A DNA stretch of 33,137 nt from Flavobacteriales bacterium (lineage in GTDB: Bacteria; Bacteroidota; Bacteroidia; Flavobacteriales; Flavobacteriaceae), in the NCBI GenBank assembly GCA_004214175.1, contig SGZH01000015.1, positions 1-33,137 on the forward strand, written 5' to 3'. Below are positions 22,369-31,493 of the stretch, one piece after another. How positions within the stretch are numbered: the stretch's first letter is position 1; each line of letters begins with the position of its first letter. The notes under the pieces were generated by a model that was not told the origin of the DNA, did not search any database, and worked only from the letters and a program-made list of their open reading frames with translations. A program made the translations under genes and the position numbers.

Positions 22369-24819
22369 CTAGTAATTGTCCACATCAATGGTCAACTTTA
22401 CTCTTGAAAATTCTTTAATCGTATTAAAACTTTTTAGTATTGAACTGATATAATTCTTGGTTTTGCTTAATGATTGTTCCTTCGAAATTTTAATTAATAT
22501 ATGAGTAATGAATAGATTTCTAATTCTCCCAACAGGTGGATTCTCAGGGCCTAGCACATTTTCATTTAGCTTTAATTTCAAGGCATTAACAAGCCATATA
22601 GAAGCTCTATCCATATTTTGAAGAGATCGCTCTTTTACCGTAATTTTGATCATACGATAAAATGGTGGGTATTTAAATCTACTACGATCTTCTAATTGTT
22701 GTTGGTACATTTCTTCAAAATTATTAACACTAACCTGTTGCAGTATTTGATGAAACGGATTAAAGGTTTGAATAATTACCTTACCTCGTTTTTTTGTTCT
22801 TCCAGCTCTTCCTGCTACTTGTTGTAATAATTGATAACTTCGCTCATGTGCCCTGAAATCAGGAAAATTTAAAAGATTATCGGCATTCATTACTCCCACC
22901 AAACTTACATGTCTAAAATCTAAACCCTTTGCTAACATTTGTGTTCCAACCAAAATATCAATTTCCTTTAATTCTAGAGCTTCAATAATTTTGGTATAAG
23001 CATTTTTACGTTTCATGGTATCTTGATCCATTCTTGCAATTTGATAGTCTGGGAATAGTTCTTTTAATTCTAATTCAATCTGCTCAGTTCCAAACCCTTT
23101 ACTGTCTAAAGCTTCACTACCACAAGCTATGCAGGAGATCATTTTTGGTGTATGGTATCCACAATAGTGGCATCGTAATTGGTTTTTATACTGATGAAAA
23201 GTTAAACTTACATCACAATTGGGACATTGAGGAGAAACACCACAAGTTGTACACTCAATTATCGGTGAATACCCTCTTCTATTTTGAAAAAGTATAATTT
23301 GATCATTATTTTTTAAAGCCTCATTCATTTCCTCTAATAACCGATCGCTAAAATGACCATTCATTAGCTTTTTTCGATGCTTCTCTTTCACATCTACTAA
23401 TTCGATATCAGGCATTAAAACATTACCAAATCGTTTTTTTAAGGAAACTAATCCATATCGATTATTTTTTGCATTAAAAAAACTCTCTAATGAGGGTGTA
23501 GCGGATCCCATAAGTAGTTTAGCACTGTGGTATTTTGCCAAAACGACCGCACTATCTCTTCCATTATATCTTGGCGTTGGCGCATACTGTTTAAAAGAAG
23601 GCTCATGTTCCTCATCAACTATTAATAGGCCTAGTTTTGAAAAGGGTAAAAAAAGCGAAGAGCGTGCACCAATAATAACTTGAGCTTTTGATTTACAATT
23701 TAAAACATTATTCCAGACCTCTACCCTTTCATTAATAGAATATTTGGAATGATAGACCGCTATTTTTTCTCCAAAATAATTCTGTAATCTACTTATTAAC
23801 TGAGTGGTAAGAGCAATCTCTGGGAGCATATATAAAACTTGTTTTCCCTGTTTAATTACTAAATCAATTAACTGAACATAAATTTCGGTTTTTCCACTAG
23901 ATGTAACTCCATGTAATAAAGTGACATCGTTTTTAATAAAGGATTTATTTATTTCATTGAAGGCCAATGTTTGAGATTCACTTAAACTTTTAATTTTAGA
24001 ATTTTTATCCAAATTAAACTCAACTCTATCTTTTTGAATAAAATACTCCTCTAAAATTTCTTTTTTAACTAAACTATTGATTACTGAAGAATTAGAATTA
24101 CTCTTTTTTTGAAGCAATACTGATTCAATTGCTTGATTTTTTTGACTTGAAAGCATAAATAGAGTCATTAAAACCTTTCTTTGTTTTGGAGCTCTTGTTA
24201 AGGTATCTAATAGGTTTTTTAAATTTTCTTCTGAATTATAGTTAGATGATAACTTAATAAATCGTTTTATTTTAGGTCGATATTTTTCATAAACTTCCTC
24301 TTGAACTACAATGCACTTCTTTTGAATCAAATTATTTAAAACCCCCATAACATTTTTTCTATCCAATATGGACCGAATATCATTGATATGCAGTGATGGT
24401 TGACTCTTTAACGCTTCAAAAACTAAAAACTCTAAATCATTTAATTCAGAATAATCAATATTCTTGTTAGTATTCAATGTAATGATTGTTTCACTCTCCA
24501 ACAAAAAACCATTAGGTAAAGCTGCTTTTAATACCTCTCCTAAAGTACACAGATAATAGGAAGCCATCCATTGCCAATGTTTAATTTGGAATTCATTAAT
24601 AATTGGAAATTCATCTAATATTTGGTCGATAGATTTAGTTTGATAGCCCTTTGGTGCTTGTTGATGAATATTTAATACGATGCCTGTATATATTTTAGAC
24701 CTCCCAAACGGAACAGCAACCCGCATTCCGGACTTTAAAAAGATAGCTTCATCTTTATTTACTTCATAAGTAAAAGTTTGCTTTAAGGGAATAGGTAAAA
24801 TGACATCTATATAATACAT
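22369..24819 (-). CDS. priA: Primosomal protein N' (replication restart helicase)
   Basis: This 816-aa PriA restarts collapsed replication forks by loading the replicative helicase. The N-terminal 3'-end-binding domain starts YYIDVILPIPLKQTFTYEV. GVTSSGKTEIY (about 304-314) is Walker A and IVDEEHEPSFKQYAPTPRYN is the DEEH motif region. LLMGSATPSLES and IILFQNRRGYSP are helicase motifs. The paired CxxC zinc knots (CTTCGVSPQCPNC, then CHYCGYHTPKMISCIACG) hold the two zinc ions. ARMDQDTM and VGTQMLAKGLDF follow, and QQVAGRAGR is motif VI. The length is normal for Bacteroidota. It is 3 bases after the yihY-like gene. Confidence 0.97.
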   Translation of the reverse strand: MYYIDVILPIPLKQTFTYEVNKDEAIFLKSGMRVAVPFGRSKIYTGIVLNIHQQAPKGYQTKSIDQILDEFPIINEFQIKHWQWMASYYLCTLGEVLKAALPNGFLLESETIITLNTNKNIDYSELNDLEFLVFEALKSQPSLHINDIRSILDRKNVMGVLNNLIQKKCIVVQEEVYEKYRPKIKRFIKLSSNYNSEENLKNLLDTLTRAPKQRKVLMTLFMLSSQKNQAIESVLLQKKSNSNSSVINSLVKKEILEEYFIQKDRVEFNLDKNSKIKSLSESQTLAFNEINKSFIKNDVTLLHGVTSSGKTEIYVQLIDLVIKQGKQVLYMLPEIALTTQLISRLQNYFGEKIAVYHSKYSINERVEVWNNVLNCKSKAQVIIGARSSLFLPFSKLGLLIVDEEHEPSFKQYAPTPRYNGRDSAVVLAKYHSAKLLMGSATPSLESFFNAKNNRYGLVSLKKRFGNVLMPDIELVDVKEKHRKKLMNGHFSDRLLEEMNEALKNNDQIILFQNRRGYSPIIECTTCGVSPQCPNCDVSLTFHQYKNQLRCHYCGYHTPKMISCIACGSEALDSKGFGTEQIELELKELFPDYQIARMDQDTMKRKNAYTKIIEALELKEIDILVGTQMLAKGLDFRHVSLVGVMNADNLLNFPDFRAHERSYQLLQQVAGRAGRTKKRGKVIIQTFNPFHQILQQVSVNNFEEMYQQQLEDRSRFKYPPFYRMIKITVKERSLQNMDRASIWLVNALKLKLNENVLGPENPPVGRIRNLFITHILIKISKEQSLSKTKNYISSILKSFNTIKEFSRVKLTIDVDNY

Positions 24820-24822
24820 AGA

Positions 24823-25734
24823 TTATTTTTTTAGGCGAAGGGTTTTTAATGTAGCATTTAATTCAAAACCTAATAGTAACAAATTAGAATTAATCCAGAT
24901 ATACAGCATTAAAATTAATAAGGCCCCTATGGAACCATAAAGCTCATTATAGTTGGAGAAATTCGTGATATAAAGACCAAAAAAATAAGTTGTCAAAGCG
25001 AATAAAAAAGTAGTAATTAAAGCACCAATAGAGAAAAATTTGATACTTTTTCCTTCCTTTATTCCAAAATAATTTAATGTAGCCACTACAAAATAAATTA
25101 AAATTAATAAGATATTATATCGGATCAACTCTACCCAAAAAACACCGTTACTTAGCACTCGATCATTATTTAATTCCAAAATGAAATTTTCAGTATAAAC
25201 TATTAAAGTAATGGCAAAAAGAAGAAGAATTGCCAAAAAAACAGATACGATTAATGCAACTATATACTGTTTGAAAAAAGATCTGTTTATTGTAATATGG
25301 TAAGAATACTCAAAAGAACTAAATATGGCATTGACCCCATTCGACATTAAAAATATAGTAAGTAAAAATACAAATGACAATAAGCCTCCTCGTGGATTAT
25401 CTATTATATCTAAAATTACAGGCATAAAAAAACTAGAAGTTTCAGTAGGTAAAATATCTTGTACAAAATCAACTAAATTTTGAGGCTCAATGGGTAAGTA
25501 AGGAATTAAGTTTAGTAAAAAAAGAAGAAAAGGAAATAAAGCCATAAAAAAACTAAAAGCTATAGATCCTGCTCTTGAAGAAAAAGTTCCCTCTATTATT
25601 CCTATAAAATAAGTTTTTATAAGATCATACATAGACAATCCATTAAATCCTGGTAGTTTTATTTTACTTGGAATAGTGATTAAAAAACGAAGTCCAGGAG
25701 TTTTTAAAATAAACTTTTCAAGATCAGTGCTCAT
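24823..25734 (-). CDS. YihY/BrkB family inner-membrane protein
   Basis: This 303-aa protein has six hydrophobic segments and the YihY/UPF0761 (PF03631) signatures: GTFSSRAGSIAFSFFMALFP near residue 55, LLTIFLMSNGVNAIFSSFEY in the middle, and LYGSIGALLILMLYIWINSN at the end. The family was once called ribonuclease BN by mistake; its real function is not settled. It overlaps nadC by 4 bases and lies 3 bases before priA, so the three genes form one operon in the order nadC-yihY-priA. Confidence 0.92.
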   Translation of the reverse strand: MSTDLEKFILKTPGLRFLITIPSKIKLPGFNGLSMYDLIKTYFIGIIEGTFSSRAGSIAFSFFMALFPFLLFLLNLIPYLPIEPQNLVDFVQDILPTETSSFFMPVILDIIDNPRGGLLSFVFLLTIFLMSNGVNAIFSSFEYSYHITINRSFFKQYIVALIVSVFLAILLLFAITLIVYTENFILELNNDRVLSNGVFWVELIRYNILLILIYFVVATLNYFGIKEGKSIKFFSIGALITTFLFALTTYFFGLYITNFSNYNELYGSIGALLILMLYIWINSNLLLLGFELNATLKTLRLKK

Positions 25735-26588
25735 ATCGCTTTTAGGCTTAAATCCATATTATAAACAGAATGTGTTATTGCTCCAGTAGATATATAATTT
25801 ACTCCGCATTCAGCATATTTTTTTGCAGTTTCTAAAGTAATTCCTCCACTGGATTCGGAATAGCATTTATCTCCAATCAAAGAAACAGCTTTCCTGGTAT
25901 CTTCATAGTTGAAATTATCAATTAAAATTCTATGCACGTTAACAGATTTAAGTATTTCTTCAATTTCCTGCAAATTTCTTGCCTCAACAATTATTTTTAA
26001 ATCTAAATGATTTTCAGCTAAATATTGTTTTGTTTTATCAATTGCTTTTGTGATTCCTCCACAAAAATCAATATGATTGTCTTTTAACATGATCATATCA
26101 TAGAGAGCAAAACGATGATTTTCACCTCCACCAATTTTTACAGCCCATTTTTCAAGAGCTCTTATTCCTGGAGTGGTTTTTCGAGTATCCAGTATTTTTG
26201 TTGAAGTCCCTTTTAATACCTCTACAAATTTTTTAGTTTTAGTAGAAATAGCACTCATTCTTTGCATTGCATTTAGAATTAATCGCTCTGATTTTAATAT
26301 CGATTGTGAATTTCCAGAAACATAAAAACAAATATCACCTGATTTTACCCAACTCCCATCTTTAATTAGAACTTTTATTTTTAAATAAGGATCTACATAA
26401 TTAAAAACACGTTTAGCAAATTCAACTCCAGAAATTACCCCATCTTGTTTAACTAACAACTTAGCTTTACCAGATGCATCATAAGGTATAGATGCCAGGG
26501 AACTGTGATCTCCATCTCCAACATCTTCACGTAAAGCATTCGCAATTATGAGATCTATTTCTTTATTGAATTGTAATGTAGATATCAT
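25731..26588 (-). CDS. nadC: Nicotinate-nucleotide diphosphorylase (quinolinate PRTase)
   Basis: This 285-aa protein converts quinolinate and PRPP to nicotinate mononucleotide in de novo NAD synthesis. ALREDVGDGDHSS (18-30) is the N-terminal signature. ILNAMQRMSAISTKTKKFV and ILDTRKTTPGIRALEKWAV carry the substrate-binding Arg and Lys residues. KIGGGENHRFALYDMIMLKD follows with the His-Arg and Asp-Lys sites. EARNLQEIEEIL and ESSGGITLETAKKYA close the PRPP site. nadA and nadB are not in the window. First gene of the nadC-yihY-priA operon, divergent from rlmH. Confidence 0.96.
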   Translation of the reverse strand: MISTLQFNKEIDLIIANALREDVGDGDHSSLASIPYDASGKAKLLVKQDGVISGVEFAKRVFNYVDPYLKIKVLIKDGSWVKSGDICFYVSGNSQSILKSERLILNAMQRMSAISTKTKKFVEVLKGTSTKILDTRKTTPGIRALEKWAVKIGGGENHRFALYDMIMLKDNHIDFCGGITKAIDKTKQYLAENHLDLKIIVEARNLQEIEEILKSVNVHRILIDNFNYEDTRKAVSLIGDKCYSESSGGITLETAKKYAECGVNYISTGAITHSVYNMDLSLKAI

Positions 26589-26602
26589 AATTAGGTTTTA
26601 AA

Positions 26603-26610
26603 CAAAAATA
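26603..26610 (-). promoter_or_regulatory. Candidate -7 box of nadC
   Basis: An exact TAnnTTTG (TATTTTTG) on the minus strand lies 14 bases before the nadC start. A TTG lies 16 bases upstream, closer than the usual 19, so the promoter is only tentative. Confidence 0.35.
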
Positions 26611-26668
26611 AGAAATTAGCACTAATCAATATAAAAGATATTGTATTATTAAGTTAGTAAATTCTTTT

Positions 26669-26676
26669 TACTTTTG
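26669..26676 (+). promoter_or_regulatory. Candidate -7 box of rlmH
   Basis: TACTTTTG fits TAnnTTTG and lies 36 bases before the rlmH start. No clear TTTG is found 19 bases upstream, so support is limited to one box. Confidence 0.35.
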
Positions 26677-26712
26677 AAAAAACTAACCATTAGTAACTAA
26701 TAAGTATAAAAA

Positions 26713-27186
26713 TTGAAAATAAAACTACTAACTATTGGTAAAACAGACTCTAAGTCACTACAACTTTTGATTGATGAATATTGTAAACGTCTTGGGTTTT
26801 ACATTTCATTTAGCATGGATATGATTCCAGATATTAAAAACTCAAAAAATCTAACCAATAAACAACAAAAAATAGCTGAAGGAAAAGAGCTTCTAAAAAG
26901 AATTGAAAAATCTGATGCAGTTATTTTACTCGATGAAAATGGAAAACTTTATAACTCTGTTCAATTTTCAGCATTTCTTCAAAAAAAGATGAACAGTGGT
27001 TTAAAAAAAATAATTTTTATAATTGGTGGACCCTATGGTTTTAGTGATGAAATTTATGAACATTGTGATGAAAAAGTTTCCTTATCTCCTATGACATTTT
27101 CACACCAAATGGTACGATTATTTTTCACAGAACAATTGTATAGAAGTTTTACTATTTTAAGAAACGAACCCTACCATCATCACTAA
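26713..27186 (+). CDS. rlmH: 23S rRNA (pseudouridine1915-N3)-methyltransferase
   Basis: This 157-aa SPOUT-class enzyme is of usual length for RlmH (YbeA). It starts MKIKLLTIGKT; EGKELLKRIEKSDAVILLDE is in the middle. IIFIIGGPYGFSDEIYE forms the knotted SAM site. SLSPMTFSHQMVRLFFTEQL and the C-terminal LRNEPYHHH are hallmark motifs. It methylates pseudouridine 1915 of 23S rRNA on the assembled 70S ribosome. The start is TTG 26713, because the sequence immediately following is the conserved N-terminus and no ATG precedes it. Confidence 0.96.
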   Translation: MKIKLLTIGKTDSKSLQLLIDEYCKRLGFYISFSMDMIPDIKNSKNLTNKQQKIAEGKELLKRIEKSDAVILLDENGKLYNSVQFSAFLQKKMNSGLKKIIFIIGGPYGFSDEIYEHCDEKVSLSPMTFSHQMVRLFFTEQLYRSFTILRNEPYHHH

Positions 27187-27208
27187 TTAAACCAATATTT
27201 CTAAAATT

Positions 27209-28795
27209 TTATTTAACTATAAATTTAGTTTGGAAATAATGATTGTTATTATTAATGATTAAAATATAAAGTCCTGAATTTAAGTTATGATTTAAAGTAA
27301 GAACCTCGCTCGGATAAATAATATTTTCTACTAAAACTAGTTGACCTGAAGTATTGTAAACTGATACTTCTAAATTTGAATAATTATTATTAGATCCTAA
27401 TTTTACAATTAACTTATCATTCACAGGGTTTTCCATAAGATAAAAATTAGTATACGCTGTTTCTTCCGTACTTAAGGGTACTTCTCTAATTTCTGATAAC
27501 GCAAAGGCTACGTTTTGTTCAGTTAACTGAACATGAAATTCATTTGCATCAGGAATGTGAGCATTTACAAAAGGAGAATTATCCAAATTTGGAGAAGCAT
27601 ACCAATCGTTTTCATTTTCAATCGCCATAGCACTTACACTGGGTATAAAAGAATACTCACTTTGTTCTAAATTTTCAAAAAATTCAATAATGATAGGGTC
27701 GTCTACTTCTCCCAGGCCTGAAGCTATATCACTTTTTCCGCCTGGAGAAGAGTCAACTCCATCAGAAAAAGAGAACGACTCAGCGTCTGCTCCAAAAGAA
27801 GCAACTGGAATTCCAGCCAAAAAAGTTGAAAAACTAGTTACGTTAATAGATTCTCCTGCTGCAGGTGTAAAGCTAATTTTAATATCAGCGGTTATGGTGG
27901 CTCCTAAATCTAATGTAGTATTAATCATATCCATTCCTGGTTCACCTGTAGTGGTCCCTTGGCCGCTGCCATTAACCATGCTTACATTACGCACCGTAGC
28001 TGGAAATCCTAAATCATTCAACTCTGTTTGAAATACATCTCTAAAATTTGGAGCGCCTACCGGCAATAATATATTAGAATCTTGCTCAAAATCAGAACCT
28101 GGTAATAAATGTCCTGTATAATGGTCCACCAACATTTCTTTAGCAGCAGGACTATTTAATACATTATCAACTACCAATTGAGCTTGATCGTTATCCAACT
28201 GTTTTGCAAAATAATTGATGAGGTACTGAAAACCAATTGGAATATTTGCTCCAAGGTGGGGAGAATCAAACGAAATATAAAGCCGAGTTTCGTGTGGCAT
28301 ATTATTTTCTTCCATGTAAGCTAGCCCATATCTACTTATTAATCCACCCATACTAGGTCCAATAATCACCAATTCTTCACTACCAACTTTTTCTGAGTTA
28401 ATAAAATTAATTAATTCAATAAGCACCATTGCATTGCGTTGAATATAATCTGCGCCACCATCAATATCCTTGCCGTCAGTGGTATATAAAGGCGCATTTA
28501 ATGCAACAAAATCATAGCCTTCATCCCTCAAAATATCAGCTAGATTTTGCCCACCAATATCTAAACTATTATAAAGCATAGATAAATCTCTAGTATCTCC
28601 AGGATCAAAACCATCAACTAAAATAATAGGCTTATCTAAAATACCATCCACATTGTCCACAAAAATTTCATATTCTCCTTGCCCAAAATAAGCCTGAGAT
28701 TCATCATAACCTTGATAAGAGATAGTTGAAGTTATATTTTGAGCAGATAAGTTGATACAAAATAAAAAGACTAGTAACAGTGTAAAATTTTTCAT
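27209..28795 (-). CDS. T9SS-secreted alpha/beta hydrolase
   Basis: This 528-aa protein starts at ATG 28795 (MKNFTLLLVFLFCINLSAQ, a clean signal peptide); 12 further codons upstream are open but would spoil it. The hydrolase core has KPIILVDGFDPGD as the first strand and oxyanion region, DYIQRNAMVLIELINFIN and LVIIGPSMGGLISRYGLAYM with a GPSMGG nucleophile elbow, and FDSPHLGANIPIG. It thus resembles GPI-deacylase/PGAP1-like or lipase-type esterases. A beta-rich stretch (about 290-360) follows. The C-terminus (FYLMENPVNDKLIVKLG to the end) is a T9SS type A sorting domain, so the protein is exported to the surface or medium. The substrate is unknown. It converges on rlmH. Confidence 0.83.
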   Translation of the reverse strand: MKNFTLLLVFLFCINLSAQNITSTISYQGYDESQAYFGQGEYEIFVDNVDGILDKPIILVDGFDPGDTRDLSMLYNSLDIGGQNLADILRDEGYDFVALNAPLYTTDGKDIDGGADYIQRNAMVLIELINFINSEKVGSEELVIIGPSMGGLISRYGLAYMEENNMPHETRLYISFDSPHLGANIPIGFQYLINYFAKQLDNDQAQLVVDNVLNSPAAKEMLVDHYTGHLLPGSDFEQDSNILLPVGAPNFRDVFQTELNDLGFPATVRNVSMVNGSGQGTTTGEPGMDMINTTLDLGATITADIKISFTPAAGESINVTSFSTFLAGIPVASFGADAESFSFSDGVDSSPGGKSDIASGLGEVDDPIIIEFFENLEQSEYSFIPSVSAMAIENENDWYASPNLDNSPFVNAHIPDANEFHVQLTEQNVAFALSEIREVPLSTEETAYTNFYLMENPVNDKLIVKLGSNNNYSNLEVSVYNTSGQLVLVENIIYPSEVLTLNHNLNSGLYILIINNNNHYFQTKFIVK

Positions 28796-28861
28796 AAATA
28801 TAATTTTGAGATATTTTATTACAATATACATGATTTTGCTTTGCTTATAAATTTTTAAAAA

Positions 28862-29494
28862 TTAAAAATTTTCGTCCATTAGATTCTGAAAATATTCAAG
28901 ATATTTTGCAACATGAAAACCGTCTACCAATCCATGGTGCACATAAATTGCTATATTCATAAATTGATGCTCATCTCTAGTAAACATTTTTCCAAACGTA
29001 ATTTTAGGGGCACTTTCATCAAATTTAAATTTTCTTGCATGGGTCAATCCCGAAAAAGTATGCCAAGGTATCGATGAATAATGAACTACATCTTTTCTAG
29101 TATCGCCTTCTTTAAGTCTTATACCTGAAGAATTTTTAACCTTATTAATTTCAGTTTTTAGACCTTTATCAAAAATTTTAAAATCTAAATCAAAAAGTGT
29201 AAAAGTAAATGCAAACGTACCATCAGCTCTACCAATTGTTGCAGCAGGATGAATTTGATCATAAATTACAATTTGGTTATCAATAATTCTATATCTCATC
29301 TCTTCGATATGATTAACAGCACAAATAGATTTGTGAAGATAATTTGAAAAAAATGATTGATTTTTTAATTTAGATAGCTTATAAGCCTTGGTACAATCAA
29401 TTTCAGAAACAATTCCAAAATAAGGATCCTCATACTTAGAAAAAAAATCAAAATGTTCTTTCCGTTTCCATGAAGATTGATCAAGAATTTTCAT
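28862..29494 (-). CDS. CatA-like (chloramphenicol acetyltransferase family) acyltransferase
   Basis: This 210-aa protein is the length of type A chloramphenicol acetyltransferases. It starts MKILDQSSWKRKEHFDFF (a TTG three codons upstream is less likely). FSNYLHKSICAVNHIEEMRY and IHPAATIGRADGTFAFTFT follow the CAT fold. IPWHTFSGLTHAR and IYVHHGLVDGFHVAKYLEYF near the C-terminus hold the catalytic HHxxxDG His and the conserved Asp. CAT transfers acetyl from acetyl-CoA to chloramphenicol 3-OH. Many chromosomal family members in environmental bacteria do not confer resistance, so resistance is possible but not shown. No resistance gene or mobile element is near. Confidence 0.85.
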   Translation of the reverse strand: MKILDQSSWKRKEHFDFFSKYEDPYFGIVSEIDCTKAYKLSKLKNQSFFSNYLHKSICAVNHIEEMRYRIIDNQIVIYDQIHPAATIGRADGTFAFTFTLFDLDFKIFDKGLKTEINKVKNSSGIRLKEGDTRKDVVHYSSIPWHTFSGLTHARKFKFDESAPKITFGKMFTRDEHQFMNIAIYVHHGLVDGFHVAKYLEYFQNLMDENF

Positions 29495-29789
29495 AATACT
29501 CAATAATTTGAACCAAATATATATAATAATAATTGGTCTGTTTTTTATTTAATTTTTTTTGGTATTTTTTTTAATGCAAACAATAAATTACCAAGGGCTC
29601 TTTATTTAAAATAAATCATCATCTCTTAGAATAGAAAAATTTGTTTTTCAAGCTCCACTACAAATTAATATTAATCATAAAACCTACACCGTTGTTATGA
29701 GAACAACTGATAACGATAAGGATTTATTTCTGTGCTAGGCTAAGTAATACCCCAACCTCAAAAAAAAATATTATCACAGTTCACAAGAA
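29495..29789 (-). other. Intergenic stretch with no intact gene
   Basis: About 295 AT-rich bases between the acetyltransferase and the aldehyde dehydrogenase. Apart from a 6-bp inverted repeat GTTGTT/AACAAC (29691-29707) and short protein-like traces broken by stops on the minus strand (for example NNGVGFMININ near 29670-29700), I see no gene, RNA or clear terminator. Confidence 0.5.
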
Positions 29790-31151
29790 TTAAAGTTTCA
29801 TAAAAAGTCGAATCCATGAAAGCTTTCTATTAGAATGAGGATAATATTTTAGGGATAATTCGAATAAGTTAGATTTATCCAATATACTCTTATAGTGCGT
29901 AAAAGATTTGAAGCCTGCTTCACCATGATAAGATCCGATTCCGCTATCTCCAACTCCACCAAATGGTAATTTTGGATTTGATATATGCATAATAGCTTCA
30001 TTAATAGCTCCGCCTCCAAAGGATATTTTTCTTAAAATATTCTTCTTGATTCTCTTACTGTTAGAAAACAAATAACAAGATAATGGCTTTGGATTATTGT
30101 TAACATATGAGATTGCATCTTGTAACTTATCATATGAAATCACTGGTAAAATAGGACCAAATATTTCTTCTTTCATAACTTCATCATTATACTCAACTCC
30201 TTGAAGTATAGTTGGTTGTATTGTTCTTTGTAAAGTATCTGTACCGCCACCAAAGTATACTTTTTCAGGAGGAATCATATTTGATAAACGTTCAAAATTT
30301 TTAATATTAATAATTTGCGTATAGTTTCCATTCTCTATAGAAAATTTCTCTTTTTTAATTTCAAGCTTCAACAACTCTAAAAATTGCTTTTCAATCGATT
30401 TATCAACCAATATATAGTCTGGTGCAATACATGTTTGTCCGGCATTGATAAATTTTGCCCATACCATTCTTTTAACAGCCATTTTTAAATTGCATCCTTC
30501 TGTTACAAAAGCAGGACTTTTTCCACCTAGCTCTAAAGTAACCGGTGTTAGGTTTTTAGCTGCAGCTTGATAGACTATTTTCCCAACCTGTGGACTTCCA
30601 GTAAAAAAAATTTTATCAAATTTATTTTCTAATAAAACAGTAGTTTCAGAAACTCCACCTTCAATTACTTTTAAATATCTCGGATTAAAATTTTCATTGA
30701 TTATTTTTGCCATTAGAGCACTTGTATTAACAGCTAGCTCACTGGGTTTTATTACAACTGTATTTCCTGCTGCAATAGCAGCTACAACAGGTGATAATGT
30801 TAATTGATAAGGGTAATTCCATGCACCAATAACTAAGCATACACCAAGTGGTTCAGGAACAATATAACTCTTAGCAGGGAAGTTCAGTAAATTGGTTCCT
30901 ACTCGTTTTATTTTGGACCATTTATAGATATTCCTTTTAGCATATTTTATATCGTGGTAAATTAATGATAACTCAGTTGCATAAGTGTCAAATGTTGATT
31001 TTTTAAAGTCTTTATAAATAGCCTCATATAATAAGTTCTCATTAAATCTTAATAGCTTCTCAAGCTTGTTTAACTGTTTCAAACGATAATCTATAGATTT
31101 AGTTTGGTGTGTATAAAAAAAAGCACGTTGTTGAGAAACTATTTTATTCAT
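29790..31151 (-). CDS. Aldehyde dehydrogenase (class 3 type)
   Basis: This 453-aa NAD(P)-dependent aldehyde dehydrogenase is short, like the ALDH3 group. VCLVIGAWNYPYQLTLSP (about 104-121) is the family's cofactor-fold opening. IFFTGSPQVGKIVYQAAA is the nucleotide loop. VTLELGGKSPAFV carries the general base Glu207, and INAGQTCIAPDYILV carries the nucleophile Cys241. EEIFGPILPVISYD and FGGVGDSGIGSYHG are later signatures. ALDH3-type enzymes oxidise medium- and long-chain aliphatic aldehydes to fatty acids. A basic C-terminal tail with a hydrophobic stretch may bring it to the membrane. It is 27 bases after the DUF6122 gene, probably in one operon. Confidence 0.94.
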   Translation of the reverse strand: MNKIVSQQRAFFYTHQTKSIDYRLKQLNKLEKLLRFNENLLYEAIYKDFKKSTFDTYATELSLIYHDIKYAKRNIYKWSKIKRVGTNLLNFPAKSYIVPEPLGVCLVIGAWNYPYQLTLSPVVAAIAAGNTVVIKPSELAVNTSALMAKIINENFNPRYLKVIEGGVSETTVLLENKFDKIFFTGSPQVGKIVYQAAAKNLTPVTLELGGKSPAFVTEGCNLKMAVKRMVWAKFINAGQTCIAPDYILVDKSIEKQFLELLKLEIKKEKFSIENGNYTQIINIKNFERLSNMIPPEKVYFGGGTDTLQRTIQPTILQGVEYNDEVMKEEIFGPILPVISYDKLQDAISYVNNNPKPLSCYLFSNSKRIKKNILRKISFGGGAINEAIMHISNPKLPFGGVGDSGIGSYHGEAGFKSFTHYKSILDKSNLFELSLKYYPHSNRKLSWIRLFMKL

Positions 31152-31178
31152 AATTATTAAAATTAGTTCTCTAAAGTA

Positions 31179-31490
31179 CTAATTCATTAACAAACAATCA
31201 ATAAAATCTGTTAGCATATGAAGTAACAATCCAATTGCTATAATTCTAAATTTCTTAAAATATGATAATAGTAAGTAAATTAGAATCGCAAAGTGCGAAT
31301 GAAGAATATGAAAATTTATACTACAGCGATTTGGCAAATATATTGGATTTACAAGCAAATGATCTAGATCTACTAGCATAGTAGCAATTAATATCAACCA
31401 AGTTTTTTTCCAATTCTTTTTAAAGAATATCCAAGCGATTATACCGGGAACTAAAAAATGAAGTGAATAATGAATTGTAAACTGAAGCAT
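31179..31490 (-). CDS. DUF6122 family membrane protein
   Basis: This 103-aa membrane protein has about three to four hydrophobic segments. MLVDLDHLLVNPIYLPNRCS (about 38-57), then FHILHSHFAIL and LLLHMLTDFIDC, give Asp and His residues at membrane edges. The layout recalls YdjM/LexA-regulated membrane-bound metal-dependent hydrolases in miniature, and I know the family as DUF6122 of Bacteroidota. Activity is unproven. It starts 3 bases after the stop of the CarboxypepD_reg-like gene, so the two are translated together. Confidence 0.8.
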   Translation of the reverse strand: MLQFTIHYSLHFLVPGIIAWIFFKKNWKKTWLILIATMLVDLDHLLVNPIYLPNRCSINFHILHSHFAILIYLLLSYFKKFRIIAIGLLLHMLTDFIDCLLMN

Positions 31491-31493
31491 TAA

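Noticed and set aside
29600-29770. Protein-like traces on the minus strand between the acetyltransferase and aldehyde dehydrogenase
   Set aside because: Broken by several stops and too short to assign to a family.
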